64,000 nucleotides of DNA from the IMG/VR virus record IMGVR_UViG_3300030202_000274, positions 1-64,000 of that record. One strand, 5' to 3'. Of this stretch, positions 1 to 9,954 are shown piece by piece. The notes below the pieces were generated by a model. It had not been told where the DNA came from. It saw only the letters and a list, made by a program, of their open reading frames with translations, and did not search any database. Numbering within the stretch: position 1 is the first letter of the stretch; every line of letters begins with the position of its first letter. The position numbers were made by a program, and so were the translations under genes. The DNA is from a virus.

Positions 1-67
1 TTGTAGTAAAGTCTTGTTTAGCAAAACTTGTGTAACTTAATGCTGGTTGATTTCCAATAAACGGCAT
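1..67 (-). CDS. Distal tail-fibre protein, N-terminal fragment (cut by left edge)
   Basis: The ATG is at 67 on the minus strand, and the first 20 residues (MPFIGNQPALSYTSFAKQDF) are identical to the start of the 255-residue tail protein encoded at 33675-34442. The rest lies beyond the left edge. It is the third gene of the tail cluster, after the fibre and the 108-residue protein, in the same order as at 34450-36087. The DNA is part of the 230-bp segment present twice in the window. Confidence 0.75.
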   Translation of the reverse strand, partial: MPFIGNQPALSYTSFAKQDFTT

Positions 68-236
68 TAATCTCCTATGTACTTATTGCATCTACTGTTG
101 ATACCCAAACATCTAAAGATGAAGCTGTGTCTGATACTACTTTTAAAGCATCACCAGATTGAACTACAAACTTTGCTCCACCATCTAAAACTTGTAATGA
201 TGAACCTGCAGGAATAGGTGCATCTTTAATTAAATA
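7..236. repeat. Near-identical 230-bp repeat, copy 1 (unit junction)
   Basis: Matches 34382-34611 at a constant offset of 34375. Exact identity runs 7-170 (164 bp), with one mismatch at 171, then identity again 172-236; divergence resumes immediately outside. It covers the 3' half of the 108-residue tail gene and the start of the next gene. If the two copies are one locus, unit 1 closes as a 34,375-bp circle. No other segment shared by the two units approaches this identity. Confidence 0.97.
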
Positions 237-401
237 AATATCGTTTGAACCATCATTAATATAAACTGATGCTATAACTGATGAACTAGTTACATTAGCT
301 ACAGATATTCCAACAACAGTATCATAACTGTCTGAAGTAAATAAAGTTGCAGCAGATGTTCCTACATCATTGCTTGTGTATCTTCTAAAGTTCTGTGCCA
401 T
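75..401 (-). CDS. Conserved small tail protein (108 aa), unit 1 copy
   Basis: Predicted beta-rich, Ser/Thr/Val-rich 108-residue protein directly downstream of the tail fibre (12-base gap). It differs from the 34450-34776 copy at only five residues, all in the first half (positions 12, 16, 35, 39, 51), whereas other shared proteins of the two units are far more diverged. The position suggests a fibre-associated or adaptor role. I do not recognise a named family. The start follows an AGGAG-type site. Confidence 0.85.
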   Translation of the reverse strand: MAQNFRRYTSNDVGTSAATLFTSDSYDTVVGISVANVTSSSVIASVYINDGSNDIYLIKDAPIPAGSSLQVLDGGAKFVVQSGDALKVVSDTASSLDVWVSTVDAIST

Positions 402-413
402 ATATACTCCTTA

Positions 414-1907
414 TTATAAAGCGATTGCCATTGCAATACTAAATCCATTAGTTGCAAAATTACTTGTGTCTACTGCTTCTACATTATTCCATGCAGAACC
501 TGTCCAGTATTTTAGAACATTACTTGTAGTGTTAAAATATAATGCACCTACTAATAAAGTATTACTGTCATTGTCTACTGTTGGATCACTAGCTTTTGGT
601 CCAAGATAACGATCATCAAAATTATCGTATGCAGTTTCTGCAGCAGTAGCCGATGTAGCTGCAGCAGTAGCCGAGTTAGAAGCGTTTGTTGCTTGAGTAG
701 TTGCAGTAGTAGCAGATGTGGCAGCATTCGTTTCACTTGTCGATGCGTTTGATGCAGATGTACTGGCAGCACTTGCACTTGACGCAGCATTAGTTTCAGA
801 TGTTGAAGCATTTGTAGCAGATGTTGCAGCATTGGTAGCAGATGTAGCAGAAGCTGTCGCAGAGTTTGAAGATGCAGTAGCTGAAGTTGCAGCTGATGTA
901 GCAGAACTTGCAGAAGCAGTTGCACTCGTTGCAGCCTGTGTAGCAGGAGCATCCCAAGATGAGCCATTGTAAAATCTAATATCGTTGTCTGTTGAATTAT
1001 AGTACATCGCACCTTCAACAAGAGCATTGCCATCGTTATCTAAAGTTGGATCGCTTGATTTAGTTCCTAAGAATCTGTCATCAAAACTATCAAAACTATT
1101 TGCAGCATTAGTTGCCGAAGTAGCTGCTTCACTTGCTTTTGTAGTTGCAGTTGTTGCGCTAGTTGCAGCATTAGTCTCACTTGTAGCAGCAGCCGAAGCA
1201 CTAGCAGCAGCATTAGTAGCACTTGTTGTAGCACTAGCTGCGTCTACTAATAAATCCCATTTAGCACTATCTGTATTAGTTGTTAATGGTTGTGAACCAG
1301 AAGATGTATGACCTGTGTTAGCTAAAAAAATATTATTTGTTGATGTGTCTTTAACTATATCTCTAGCAGAGTAAGTTGTACCTGCAGACCAGTTACCTTT
1401 GAATGTACCTAACTCTTGCGATACAACAAGTTCTCCATTAGAATCAAAACCAAAAATTTTTCCTGCTCTTTCAGTTGCACCAACAGCAAACTCTGTAGAT
1501 GTCATTGTGTTTGTTCTTGACAATTTAATTGATCTATCTATTTCTTCTTGTAGCTGTTGAATAGCCATCATAGATCTATCCAATCCTTCTTCATGACTTT
1601 CAGCAGGGAATGGATCGTTAGCAATATAATCGATTGCTTGTGTTTGTGGTGATGCTCTTCTTATAACTACAGTTTCTGTAGCAGTTGGAATATTACCAGT
1701 TGTGAAAACAATAGTTCCACCATTAGCATTTCCTGCACCTGTAACTGTGTAGTGAGTAGTTAAAGTTTTAACTGTTTCAGTTGCTGTTGCATCCCTAATA
1801 ATTACTTGAATGTCTGCGTCTGCAAAGATTTTAAAAGTATAGTTAAAGGTATCTAGCGTACCATTTCCAGAGTAGGAGTTTTTTACTGTAGTAGAAGATA
1901 TTGTCAT
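414..1907 (-). CDS. T7-like tail fibre protein, unit 1
   Basis: A 497-residue fibre. The N-terminal ~180 residues resemble the T7 gp17 tail-attachment domain (beta-rich start, then DNIPTATETVVIRR-like and LDRSMMAIQQLQEEIDRS helix-forming segments). The middle is low-complexity Ala/Ser/Thr repeats of the SAT-NA type, in two blocks. Each block ends in a copy of a ~45-residue domain (FDDRFLG... near 949-1098, NFDDRYLG... near 484-631), so the gene has an internal duplication. The last ~20 residues (TSNFATNGFSIAMAIAL) are nearly shared with the unit 2 fibre. It lies last in the T7-like order after the internal proteins. Probably receptor-binding or a shaft for distal fibre proteins. Confidence 0.85.
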   Translation of the reverse strand: MTISSTTVKNSYSGNGTLDTFNYTFKIFADADIQVIIRDATATETVKTLTTHYTVTGAGNANGGTIVFTTGNIPTATETVVIRRASPQTQAIDYIANDPFPAESHEEGLDRSMMAIQQLQEEIDRSIKLSRTNTMTSTEFAVGATERAGKIFGFDSNGELVVSQELGTFKGNWSAGTTYSARDIVKDTSTNNIFLANTGHTSSGSQPLTTNTDSAKWDLLVDAASATTSATNAAASASAAATSETNAATSATTATTKASEAATSATNAANSFDSFDDRFLGTKSSDPTLDNDGNALVEGAMYYNSTDNDIRFYNGSSWDAPATQAATSATASASSATSAATSATASSNSATASATSATNAATSATNASTSETNAASSASAASTSASNASTSETNAATSATTATTQATNASNSATAAATSATAAETAYDNFDDRYLGPKASDPTVDNDSNTLLVGALYFNTTSNVLKYWTGSAWNNVEAVDTSNFATNGFSIAMAIAL

Positions 1908-1952
1908 ACTGTTTTCTCTTTATATATATTTAATCTAATAATCAAGATTATA

Positions 1953-4900
1953 TTATGGTAAAAGCCTTTGAATATCGCTTTCATCCATGGTTGTTTTAAC
2001 TCCTCTTTTCTTGTATTTGCTCTTTTTAGCATCATTAATGTCTTTAGCAAGATTTTTATATTTTAATAACATATCTCTTTCAGCTCTCTTTTTGTAGTTT
2101 TCTATGATCTTTTTAATTTGATATTCTTTACCACCATCATAATTAACATCACCTTCTTGAAGTCTTTGATATGAATAACTTTTAAATTGTCTATCTAGTC
2201 TTTGTATTAAAGTTTCACCCATACCATTTTTAGTTTTACCTATTCTTTCAAGTAAAAAGTTATGAGCAGATTGACCATCAATTTTATATTCTGTTAGATC
2301 TACTGTTTTAAATTTAATCTTAGCAGGTTCTGTCATTGGTATTTTAAGTCTAGCAACTTCAAATAAAACAGGATTATCTTTAACTTCTGTTTCTCTACCA
2401 ACTAAACTGAAACCTTGAAATATAGATGAGTAAGATAAGATTCCATCTGGATTTAAGTATAAACTATTTGGTGTTTTCTCAATAGGTTCTCCAGTTAAAA
2501 AATCTCTTTTAGGTTCTAAATCATCTTTCATTCCTGCTCTGTTTTTAATTGAGTCTGCAAATCCTCTTATTTCATAAGCAGTTTCATCTGGTTCTAAAAT
2601 ATATGGTATACCTTGATTTCTTAAAGATGCGTAAGGAATAGCATTACCAAAAACACCACCTGCAAATCTAGCTAATTTAGCTTCTGTTCCATCACCAATA
2701 AGATCCATTGCATCTGCAATACCTCTTAAATAAGTTTTGTTAGTTGCATTTTTAAAAACTGACATTGCTGCAGAAGTAAACATATCTTGCTTTTGTTGAT
2801 CATTAATGTTTTGTGCGTTTTCTTTTAAGTCTGCAATAATTCCTAAAATATAAAATCGAGGATCCATTCTATTGTATTGTTTATATCCTATTGATCCATC
2901 TTTTTTTATATAACCTATTGAATAAGGTTGCCAACCAAGAGCCATCCACGCTTTTTTAATTTGAAAATTAGATGGTCCAGCACCAGTTAATTTTGGAAAA
3001 CCATTTCCATTTTTATCTACAAGTGATTCTGTAGCTAAATGATAACCATACATAGCAGCAGACATTCCTAACATTTGTCTACCCAAAACTTCAGCTCTTG
3101 CTCTTCTATCTCCAGATTTCCAAAGATCCATATTTTGTTTTGTAAGTAATCCTAATCCTGGAATACGATTACTAAAGTGTCTCCAAAGATTAGTTGGTGT
3201 TCTAATGAAAGGTGCTAAGAATCTAAATTCTGGATTTTTGTTTAACATATCTTGTAAAGCACTACCCCAATTCAAATGAGATCCACCTCTTAAATCATTT
3301 GTATAAGTTGATTCTCTCGCATATTCTAATGCTTCTTTATTAAAAGGATTATCTTTAACATTTGCTGCACCATTAGCATCAAATCCTTCTTTAAAAATTT
3401 TATCTATATTTTCTTTACCTTCTTTAGATGAAAGTTTTAAACCTCTTTCCATAGTGTTATCAAGAGCATTTTGAAATAATCTTCCACGATAGTTTGCTTG
3501 TTTTAAAAACTCATCACCTGTCATTAATAGCCTTGATGGAAATTCAAATATATTACCAATCCAATCAATTCCTTTTCCTGCTATACCACTAAATCCTAAA
3601 TTTTCTCCACTAATAGCTCTTTGTGCTTTGCCACCAACAATATTTAAGTTATCTTGAGTTCTTGATAAAGGATCAAGAATAGCATCACCCTGTCTTATTG
3701 CTAAACCTGTTGCTCTAATTGTATCCCCCATAGTCATAATCATTCCTTGGTATTGAGCAAAACCTAAACGAATTGATCTAGTATCAAACCTAACAGCACC
3801 ACCTGCTATTTGTTCTAGTGGTCTAATAATTGCTTCATATAATCCAGACTTCATGTTTAATGCGTTTGTATAAATTCCAGAAAGGAGTGAGTTAATATAT
3901 AGTGAGTTAAATACTTCTATTGCTTTATGACCTTTTGTTTTACCAGAAGTTTCAATAACAGTTTGAACATTTCCATCTCTCCATTTTTTAGAAATTGTAA
4001 CAGGATCTCCAGAAAATCTTTTAACTATGTCTGCCATTTTTTCTACTTCTAATACATTTCCTTTTGAAGCTGATACAGGAATATTACCTGCTTGAGTAAC
4101 ACGAGCTGCTCCTCTAATTTGTTCTTTTAAATAATAAATGGTGTCTCTCAAGATTGCAGATCTTAAAGCTATTTCTGTTTTAGCTTCTTTGCTCCATTTA
4201 GTACCATCTTCACCAAACTCTTTTAAATATTTTTCACCAGAATTTTTTGCATCTAAAGCAATTTCTTGTATTATTTTTTTAGTTGCTAACATTCTAATAA
4301 CTGCTTCTTTTGCTCTAGCAGCTTCCTTAGGTAATGCTCTTAATACTTCAGATTTATCTCTAGCCATTATTGTTGCAAGTTCATCAGCAACATCATTTCT
4401 TAAAACATCATTAGTTAAAAATTCTTTTGCTTGGTCATCAAATAAATCAGATATATCATCAATAGTTTTTAAAACTTGATTAGCATTCTTAAATGATTTT
4501 ACATTTAATATTTTAGAAATAAAAGATTCTGAATTTGCTTTTGCATTTTTTTTAGATATTTCAATATCTTTTATAGCTTGATCTATATTTATAATAGCTG
4601 CATTACCTTCTGCTATTTTCTTTTTAACAATAGGATCTAATTTTAATGGAGTTTTATCTATTGATTTTAGTTCTGATTTTTTAAATGTTTTAACTGCTCT
4701 TGCTCCATCTTTAGATATAAACTCAACTTCTATGGCTCCTCTCTTCATACTTATTACAGTACCAACATTACCCCTATCATCTGGTGTAACTCTAACACCA
4801 ACATCGATAGGTTTTAATTTTTGTTTCTTTTTAGCTTCTTGTAAACTTTTAATAGCAGCACCATACTCTTTATGAATTTTATTTTTATCTGAAATATTTT

Positions 4901-5603
4901 GAGTTGCTTTCTGTCTTTTAAATGCCTTAATACCCATTAATATTTCTAGTGGTCCACCAATGGCAATACCTTCTAAAACATTTTTTAATCTTCCTTCCAT
5001 TTCGGTATCATCTTCATCTGTTGCAAGATATTGGGTAACAGCATTGTTTAATAGTGGAGAATCAAATTCAATCAACATATCTGATAATCTTCCTTCATCT
5101 GGATCAAACACAGTAAGATCAGCAACAGCTCCTGCTGTCATTCCTCTTAATCCTGTTTTAACAACACCACCTGTTAAACCTGCTCCTTTTAAAAATTTGT
5201 TTGGTCCATAAAAGCCTGTAAGAAATCTTGACACACCTTCTGTGATATTTCCTGCCATGGTTTCTGGTTTTGCAAAGGTAGCTATATTTCTATCTTTTGA
5301 TTTCCATTTTGAAGGTGGAACATATCTAGGTATAAAATCTCTAAAAGTTGTTCTGCCATCATTATCGCCAAACTCTAGACCACCAAGATTTACAATATTT
5401 TCATCTAAAAAATCACCTTGTTCTTCAACAGCATTAACAACACCTTTAGGTACAGCTAAAGCCATATCTTGAAGTGTTAGAAAAAAATTAAAATCATCTT
5501 CATTTGGTTCTTTGACTAAACCAGAATTAACAGGTTTAATTGCTTCGTTAGATTCTCTTATTGATGAGAGAATATCTTTTGCTTCTTGACTAAGCTCTGT
5601 CAT
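1953..5603 (-). CDS. Internal virion / DNA ejection protein, gp16-like, unit 1
   Basis: A 1216-residue protein, the largest of the window. It sits directly upstream of the fibre and downstream of two other internal-protein genes, which is the T7 gene 16 position. It is mostly helical and charged, with Gly-rich amphipathic stretches around residues 560-700 (GLYEAIIRPLEQIAGG, GMIMTMGDTIRATG). I see no lytic transglycosylase catalytic motif at the N terminus, unlike T7 gp16. Expected to be ejected to help DNA cross the envelope. Function is assigned by position and size. Confidence 0.75.
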   Translation of the reverse strand: MTELSQEAKDILSSIRESNEAIKPVNSGLVKEPNEDDFNFFLTLQDMALAVPKGVVNAVEEQGDFLDENIVNLGGLEFGDNDGRTTFRDFIPRYVPPSKWKSKDRNIATFAKPETMAGNITEGVSRFLTGFYGPNKFLKGAGLTGGVVKTGLRGMTAGAVADLTVFDPDEGRLSDMLIEFDSPLLNNAVTQYLATDEDDTEMEGRLKNVLEGIAIGGPLEILMGIKAFKRQKATQNISDKNKIHKEYGAAIKSLQEAKKKQKLKPIDVGVRVTPDDRGNVGTVISMKRGAIEVEFISKDGARAVKTFKKSELKSIDKTPLKLDPIVKKKIAEGNAAIINIDQAIKDIEISKKNAKANSESFISKILNVKSFKNANQVLKTIDDISDLFDDQAKEFLTNDVLRNDVADELATIMARDKSEVLRALPKEAARAKEAVIRMLATKKIIQEIALDAKNSGEKYLKEFGEDGTKWSKEAKTEIALRSAILRDTIYYLKEQIRGAARVTQAGNIPVSASKGNVLEVEKMADIVKRFSGDPVTISKKWRDGNVQTVIETSGKTKGHKAIEVFNSLYINSLLSGIYTNALNMKSGLYEAIIRPLEQIAGGAVRFDTRSIRLGFAQYQGMIMTMGDTIRATGLAIRQGDAILDPLSRTQDNLNIVGGKAQRAISGENLGFSGIAGKGIDWIGNIFEFPSRLLMTGDEFLKQANYRGRLFQNALDNTMERGLKLSSKEGKENIDKIFKEGFDANGAANVKDNPFNKEALEYARESTYTNDLRGGSHLNWGSALQDMLNKNPEFRFLAPFIRTPTNLWRHFSNRIPGLGLLTKQNMDLWKSGDRRARAEVLGRQMLGMSAAMYGYHLATESLVDKNGNGFPKLTGAGPSNFQIKKAWMALGWQPYSIGYIKKDGSIGYKQYNRMDPRFYILGIIADLKENAQNINDQQKQDMFTSAAMSVFKNATNKTYLRGIADAMDLIGDGTEAKLARFAGGVFGNAIPYASLRNQGIPYILEPDETAYEIRGFADSIKNRAGMKDDLEPKRDFLTGEPIEKTPNSLYLNPDGILSYSSIFQGFSLVGRETEVKDNPVLFEVARLKIPMTEPAKIKFKTVDLTEYKIDGQSAHNFLLERIGKTKNGMGETLIQRLDRQFKSYSYQRLQEGDVNYDGGKEYQIKKIIENYKKRAERDMLLKYKNLAKDINDAKKSKYKKRGVKTTMDESDIQRLLP

Positions 5604-5605
5604 AA

Positions 5606-7015
5606 TTAACTATCTTGTCTAGATTTAATTAAAGGTAAATAAAAATTTAAAAAAGCATTAACATCTGGATTACCTTCTTTATCAACATAACCATTTAATT
5701 TTGATAAAGATTTTAATAGATTAGGATTTTCTGGATTTTCATAATACAAAGAAGCAGCAAGTTCAACTTGATTTAATTCTCTTTGAACATTAAATTTATT
5801 TTTTTCTAAACTGAATGTAGTTAATTGTGGTAATTCAATTTCAGTATATTTGTCTACTAACATTAAATTTAATTCTTGAGCATATTGTTTTTTTTCAAAA
5901 GCTGTAGCATCACTATTAGCACCCAACCATGTTTCGTATCTTTTATCATATTCTGATTGAGCTTCATTAGCTAATGCTTTTGCAGTAGCACCACTTTTTT
6001 CTAATACTAAAGAATTATAAAAAGAAGAACCAAGAGCTGATCTTTGAGCTTTAGAATAATCAGCAACTTCTGCACCTTGTTCAATTTGAAATACTAAATC
6101 ATCATGACCAATAGATTCAGTTAATATTTTTTGTTTTAAATCAGCAAATGTTTTTTCTCTTGCACCATCAACAACTTTATGACCATTCGATCTTTCAAAT
6201 TTTTCTAATTCAACTAATAGTTCTTGAGCTTGTTCAAAGTCTGCATCGGGATCACCTTTAATAGTTAATGATTCAATTTTATCTTTATAAACATTAAACA
6301 TTGCCTTACTAAAAGTTTCATTATTTAATTTTGAATCACCTGGATCTATTGTTTTAATTAAATTAACACCTTCATTAGTACCAATAAAACCTTCAGCATC
6401 TGTAATAAATAAAGCATTATCTATAACTTCTTTTCTTTTTTTTAAATCATTCTCACCAAGATTGTGAGCATCGTTATATATTTCTGCAGCTCTATATAGT
6501 TCAGATTTATATTTTTCTTTTAACTTAGGATCATCCGAGGTTTTATATTTACCAATGTTTGCTGATTGAGTGTCATTATAAACTTTAACACTTTCTTTTT
6601 CAAATGCTTCAAAAGATTGTTTCTTTAATGTGTAAACATTTTCAGCATTTTCTAAAAGCATTTGATCAGTAACTAATTTTTTAACTCTTTTGTTTTTTAA
6701 ATTTCCTACAGTTTTTTGTACCAAAGGATCAAACTCTCTTTTAAAAATATCAATAGCTTCTGATTCATTTATGTTATCTTTTTGAGAATGTTTAATTTTA
6801 TCTGATTCAGCTTTTAATTCTAAAACAATTTTTTGTGCTTCAAGTTTTTCTGTAGCATCTCTTTTTTTTACAGCATAATTAGTAACTGCATCTGCAGCAG
6901 GTAATAATGCAGCAGCTATGGTTGAGTTTGGAGATATTTGAATATTACTGGTGACACCACTAGCTTGTGTGGTCATTTCTGTTCTTCCTGCTGTAAATGT
7001 AGGTATCTTAGGCAT
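5606..7015 (-). CDS. Internal core protein, gp15-like, unit 1
   Basis: A 469-residue, highly charged helical protein (many Lys/Glu, long predicted helices throughout, for example NLKNKRVKKLVTDQMLLENA near residue 100). It lies between the gp14-like and gp16-like genes with spacings of two to five bases, the T7 gene 15 slot. The unit 2 counterpart (39293-42517) is 1074 residues, so this one is unusually short for the slot. Assigned by synteny; no catalytic motif seen. Confidence 0.65.
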   Translation of the reverse strand: MPKIPTFTAGRTEMTTQASGVTSNIQISPNSTIAAALLPAADAVTNYAVKKRDATEKLEAQKIVLELKAESDKIKHSQKDNINESEAIDIFKREFDPLVQKTVGNLKNKRVKKLVTDQMLLENAENVYTLKKQSFEAFEKESVKVYNDTQSANIGKYKTSDDPKLKEKYKSELYRAAEIYNDAHNLGENDLKKRKEVIDNALFITDAEGFIGTNEGVNLIKTIDPGDSKLNNETFSKAMFNVYKDKIESLTIKGDPDADFEQAQELLVELEKFERSNGHKVVDGAREKTFADLKQKILTESIGHDDLVFQIEQGAEVADYSKAQRSALGSSFYNSLVLEKSGATAKALANEAQSEYDKRYETWLGANSDATAFEKKQYAQELNLMLVDKYTEIELPQLTTFSLEKNKFNVQRELNQVELAASLYYENPENPNLLKSLSKLNGYVDKEGNPDVNAFLNFYLPLIKSRQDS

Positions 7016-7020
7016 AATAT

Positions 7021-7479
7021 TTATCCGTAGGCTTTAAGTAAAGATTCTCCTGCTTTTGAATAATAAGAAATTTCTGTCATTTTAGCATTCTGTCTAGCAA
7101 TATCACCTTGTATTCTAGCAAAGTTAGCTTCTTCAAATTTTCTAGATTTATTAATTTCAGCATTGTAAGCTATCATATCTTTTTCTAGTTCTGCTTGTTC
7201 AGCATTATATCTCATTACCCTCATTCCAGATCCAGAAAGTTCTGCACCAGATGTAGATATTTTTGTGATTACCTCTCCTTCAAGAACTTGAAACTGTTTA
7301 TCAAATTTAGCAAGATCTAATTCTTTCTTAGCTTCAATAGCTTCTGCTTCTTGCTCTTTGATTAAAGCATTTCTATTTGCAACACTTTGATTAAATTTAC
7401 CATTTGCAGATGCTTGTCTACCAGCTATTATTGCTGTACCTGCTGAAACTACTGGTGCTGCTGCTGCTACCCAACCCAT
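7021..7479 (-). CDS. Internal virion protein B, gp14-like, unit 1
   Basis: A 152-residue protein. A small-residue hydrophobic N terminus (MGWVAAAAPVVSAGTAIIAG) is followed by a long helical charged region, typical of podovirus gp14-like core or ejection proteins. Its start overlaps the stop of the acetyltransferase-like gene (TAATG). The unit 2 counterpart at 42517-43017 has the same architecture. Confidence 0.75.
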   Translation of the reverse strand: MGWVAAAAPVVSAGTAIIAGRQASANGKFNQSVANRNALIKEQEAEAIEAKKELDLAKFDKQFQVLEGEVITKISTSGAELSGSGMRVMRYNAEQAELEKDMIAYNAEINKSRKFEEANFARIQGDIARQNAKMTEISYYSKAGESLLKAYG

Positions 7480-7931
7480 TAGAATAACCTCGCATACATA
7501 TATTGATCTGAACCATCAAAGCCAAATTTTTTCATTAATCCTTCTTCCTCTAAACCTAACCATTTAGCAAATTTTAAACCAGTTGTATAGTTTGCTCTTA
7601 CAGCAGTTTGAACTCGATTGATATTATTTTCTTTAGCAATCCTTGCAAAATCTTTTCTGATTGCTTTTGCGACTAGCAAAGGATGATCTAAAGCATCTTT
7701 AGTAGCTAGTACCCAACCTTCTGCAACACCATCCCAAATAATTTTCATACCTGCAGCAAAGATGGGTTTACCATCAATCATACCTGTAAATGCTAAGTTA
7801 TCTTGTTCTAAGTTCTTTGCGTTACCATCAAACTCCATATCCTTATCCATTAATGTATGATTCATCTGTTGCTTCATAATGTATGCTCCATGTTCTCCTT
7901 TGTATGATACTATGTTTAATATTCTATCCAT
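7479..7931 (-). CDS. GNAT acetyltransferase-like protein, gp13-like, unit 1
   Basis: A 150-residue protein with a GNAT-like layout: an N-terminal strand/helix region, a central strand near AAGMKIIWDGVAEGWVLAT, then a helix carrying RKDFARIAKENNINRVQTAV and a terminal FAKWLGLEEEGLMKKFG segment typical of acetyltransferases. It occupies the T7 gene 13 position between tail tubular B and gp14, where such domains are common. Unit 2 has no equivalent between its tail tube and gp14-like genes. It overlaps the preceding gene by eight bases. Confidence 0.75.
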   Translation of the reverse strand: MDRILNIVSYKGEHGAYIMKQQMNHTLMDKDMEFDGNAKNLEQDNLAFTGMIDGKPIFAAGMKIIWDGVAEGWVLATKDALDHPLLVAKAIRKDFARIAKENNINRVQTAVRANYTTGLKFAKWLGLEEEGLMKKFGFDGSDQYMYARLF

Positions 7932-9951
7932 CGTTAGTTTGAAGTTTAGGATATAAAGATAGTATCGTCAAAGGTAAAGGTTGGTTTTGTCTTACAAATA
8001 TAAAACCATCTGTCTCATAGTTTCCTCTAAACTCTATTTCTTTATCACCTGTAAATACATTGATCCCACTATCCATTGCGTTAGCTGAAGATCTAAATGG
8101 TATTCGTTCCATGTTATCTAAATCTGGACCAATCTCCACACCAATACTTTCATAAAGTCTAGCAGTAATTTCATAGATTCTTTTAGTTTTACTTTGTGAT
8201 GTACCATTCTGCGCACCAGCATCTATTCTCATTGTTTGTAATAAAGATGTGTAGCTTAATCCAACTTTAACTTTAGTTGCAGATCTTTCTAATGTGATCT
8301 CTCCAGAACTTACAACTTTGTTTGGATGCGTTGCGCCATCAGCTAATATTGAAACTGTTTGACCCTCAAGATGAGAAAGACCAGATATAGTTGTAACTGC
8401 AGATCCACTATAAGATAATTGTGAATCTAAAAAATTAAATGAAGTATCATCTGTTTCATCAAAATCATATTGATGAATAAATTCTACATATCTTTTTGTT
8501 GCACCATTAATTGTTCTTTTTACAATTACCCATGTTTGATATTCAGAATCATCTGTAGGTATTGTTGCAACACTTTCACAAACTGAATTACCACTTCCAA
8601 ATGCTCCACCAAATATATGTCTATGAAAAGCAACTACCTGTTGTTCTCTCTGATAAGTTAAACCAACTAACTGACCATCGTTTCTTGCGCACCATATAAC
8701 TTGATTAGGTTCTTGTTGATATGATAATTGTTTAAATCCAGTTTCTGAAATATGTTCGGCAAGGATAGTTAAGTCTGGAGCAACATAACCATCTACATCA
8801 AAGTTATAAGCTAGTTCTCTTAGTTTTCTTTTTGCTCTTTGTAAAAATATAGTTGCGTTACCAACAGCTAAAGCATCTACATTTGCAGCTCCATTGTTAG
8901 ATTGTTTTTTAATTAATATGTTTGTAGGTGTAATAGCATTATCAGTTCCACCCCCACTAACTGCAAACTCACCACCAGCTGTTCCAATAATTAAAGTTCT
9001 TGTTGCTGTCATAAAACGAATTGCGTTTACTTGGTTAGAAGCAATCGTATAAATAATAGCATCATCATCTGCTATAGTACCACCTCTATTCTCATTCATG
9101 TTTTCATAATCACCAGACTTTGAAAAAAATATTGTTTGTGGTTGAGATAATGTTGCAGCAAAAACAAGTCTTTGTTCAAAGAAGGTTACGCAAGAAGGAT
9201 GACCTGTAGTATCTGAAAATGAACCTAGCGACCAATCAGTTGAAGAAGTTGATGAACCTGTATCTTCTATAACTTGCCAAGTAACAACTGTTGTAGATGT
9301 TCTTCCAGTTATCTTTCCATAACCATCTCTAAATCTAACTAGCCTTCCAATGTCTGTTGTTTGAAAACCAGTATTACTATTAATACCTGTTGTTGATGAA
9401 GCAGTTAAAGTTCTACCAGTTCCAACTGTATGATGAGTTGTTGTTAATGTTGTTGATGTAATATTATCATCCATATATGGTCCATCAGTAAAATCAACTT
9501 CTGTTAAACTCCAAGATGTATGACCTGTTCTAGCTAACTTTCTAGCAGCATGATTAGGATGGCAAAGATACATAACATCAGCAGATTGTGCGAACTTAAT
9601 ATCAAATAATTCTGCTTCTAAATAAGGTGATGATATTTCATAAGCTGAACCACTAGATAATATTTGACCATCATCTTTATAAAATCTTATGTACTGATTA
9701 CCAAACTCAAGTATGTAAGTTTGTGTTGTACTAAACTCAAAAGGAATTAATCTTGTTTCTTTTGTAGAATCTTTTACTTCTGCTACAAACTGTGTACCAC
9801 TTCTTCTTGCTGCGCTTCCATGAGGAAACACAATCATGTTTTCTAAAGTCTTACATCCTGTAGAATATTTTTGTAAATCGTTTCTTCCATCTAGTCTTGG
9901 AGATAATTCACCACCTGTAAAGTTCGTTAATTGAACAGCAACTCTAGCCAT
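7924..9951 (-). CDS. Tail tubular protein B (nozzle), unit 1
   Basis: A 675-residue protein beginning ARVAVQLTNFTGGELSPRLDGR, the characteristic start of podovirus tail tubular protein B (gp12-like): TNFTGGELSP followed by an N-terminal RRSGTQFVAEV segment. Beta-rich throughout. It follows tail tubular A with a three-base gap. It forms the nozzle below the portal. The homologue in unit 2 (43014-45224) shares the same opening motif and the QTIFFSKSGDY-like region in diverged form. Confidence 0.9.
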   Translation of the reverse strand: MARVAVQLTNFTGGELSPRLDGRNDLQKYSTGCKTLENMIVFPHGSAARRSGTQFVAEVKDSTKETRLIPFEFSTTQTYILEFGNQYIRFYKDDGQILSSGSAYEISSPYLEAELFDIKFAQSADVMYLCHPNHAARKLARTGHTSWSLTEVDFTDGPYMDDNITSTTLTTTHHTVGTGRTLTASSTTGINSNTGFQTTDIGRLVRFRDGYGKITGRTSTTVVTWQVIEDTGSSTSSTDWSLGSFSDTTGHPSCVTFFEQRLVFAATLSQPQTIFFSKSGDYENMNENRGGTIADDDAIIYTIASNQVNAIRFMTATRTLIIGTAGGEFAVSGGGTDNAITPTNILIKKQSNNGAANVDALAVGNATIFLQRAKRKLRELAYNFDVDGYVAPDLTILAEHISETGFKQLSYQQEPNQVIWCARNDGQLVGLTYQREQQVVAFHRHIFGGAFGSGNSVCESVATIPTDDSEYQTWVIVKRTINGATKRYVEFIHQYDFDETDDTSFNFLDSQLSYSGSAVTTISGLSHLEGQTVSILADGATHPNKVVSSGEITLERSATKVKVGLSYTSLLQTMRIDAGAQNGTSQSKTKRIYEITARLYESIGVEIGPDLDNMERIPFRSSANAMDSGINVFTGDKEIEFRGNYETDGFIFVRQNQPLPLTILSLYPKLQTNDG

Positions 9952-9954
9952 AGG

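Noticed and set aside
575-1311. Additional frames inside the unit 1 fibre gene (both strands)
   Set aside because: They are shadows of the repeated Ala/Ser/Thr codons and give low-complexity Leu/His or Ala/Val products.
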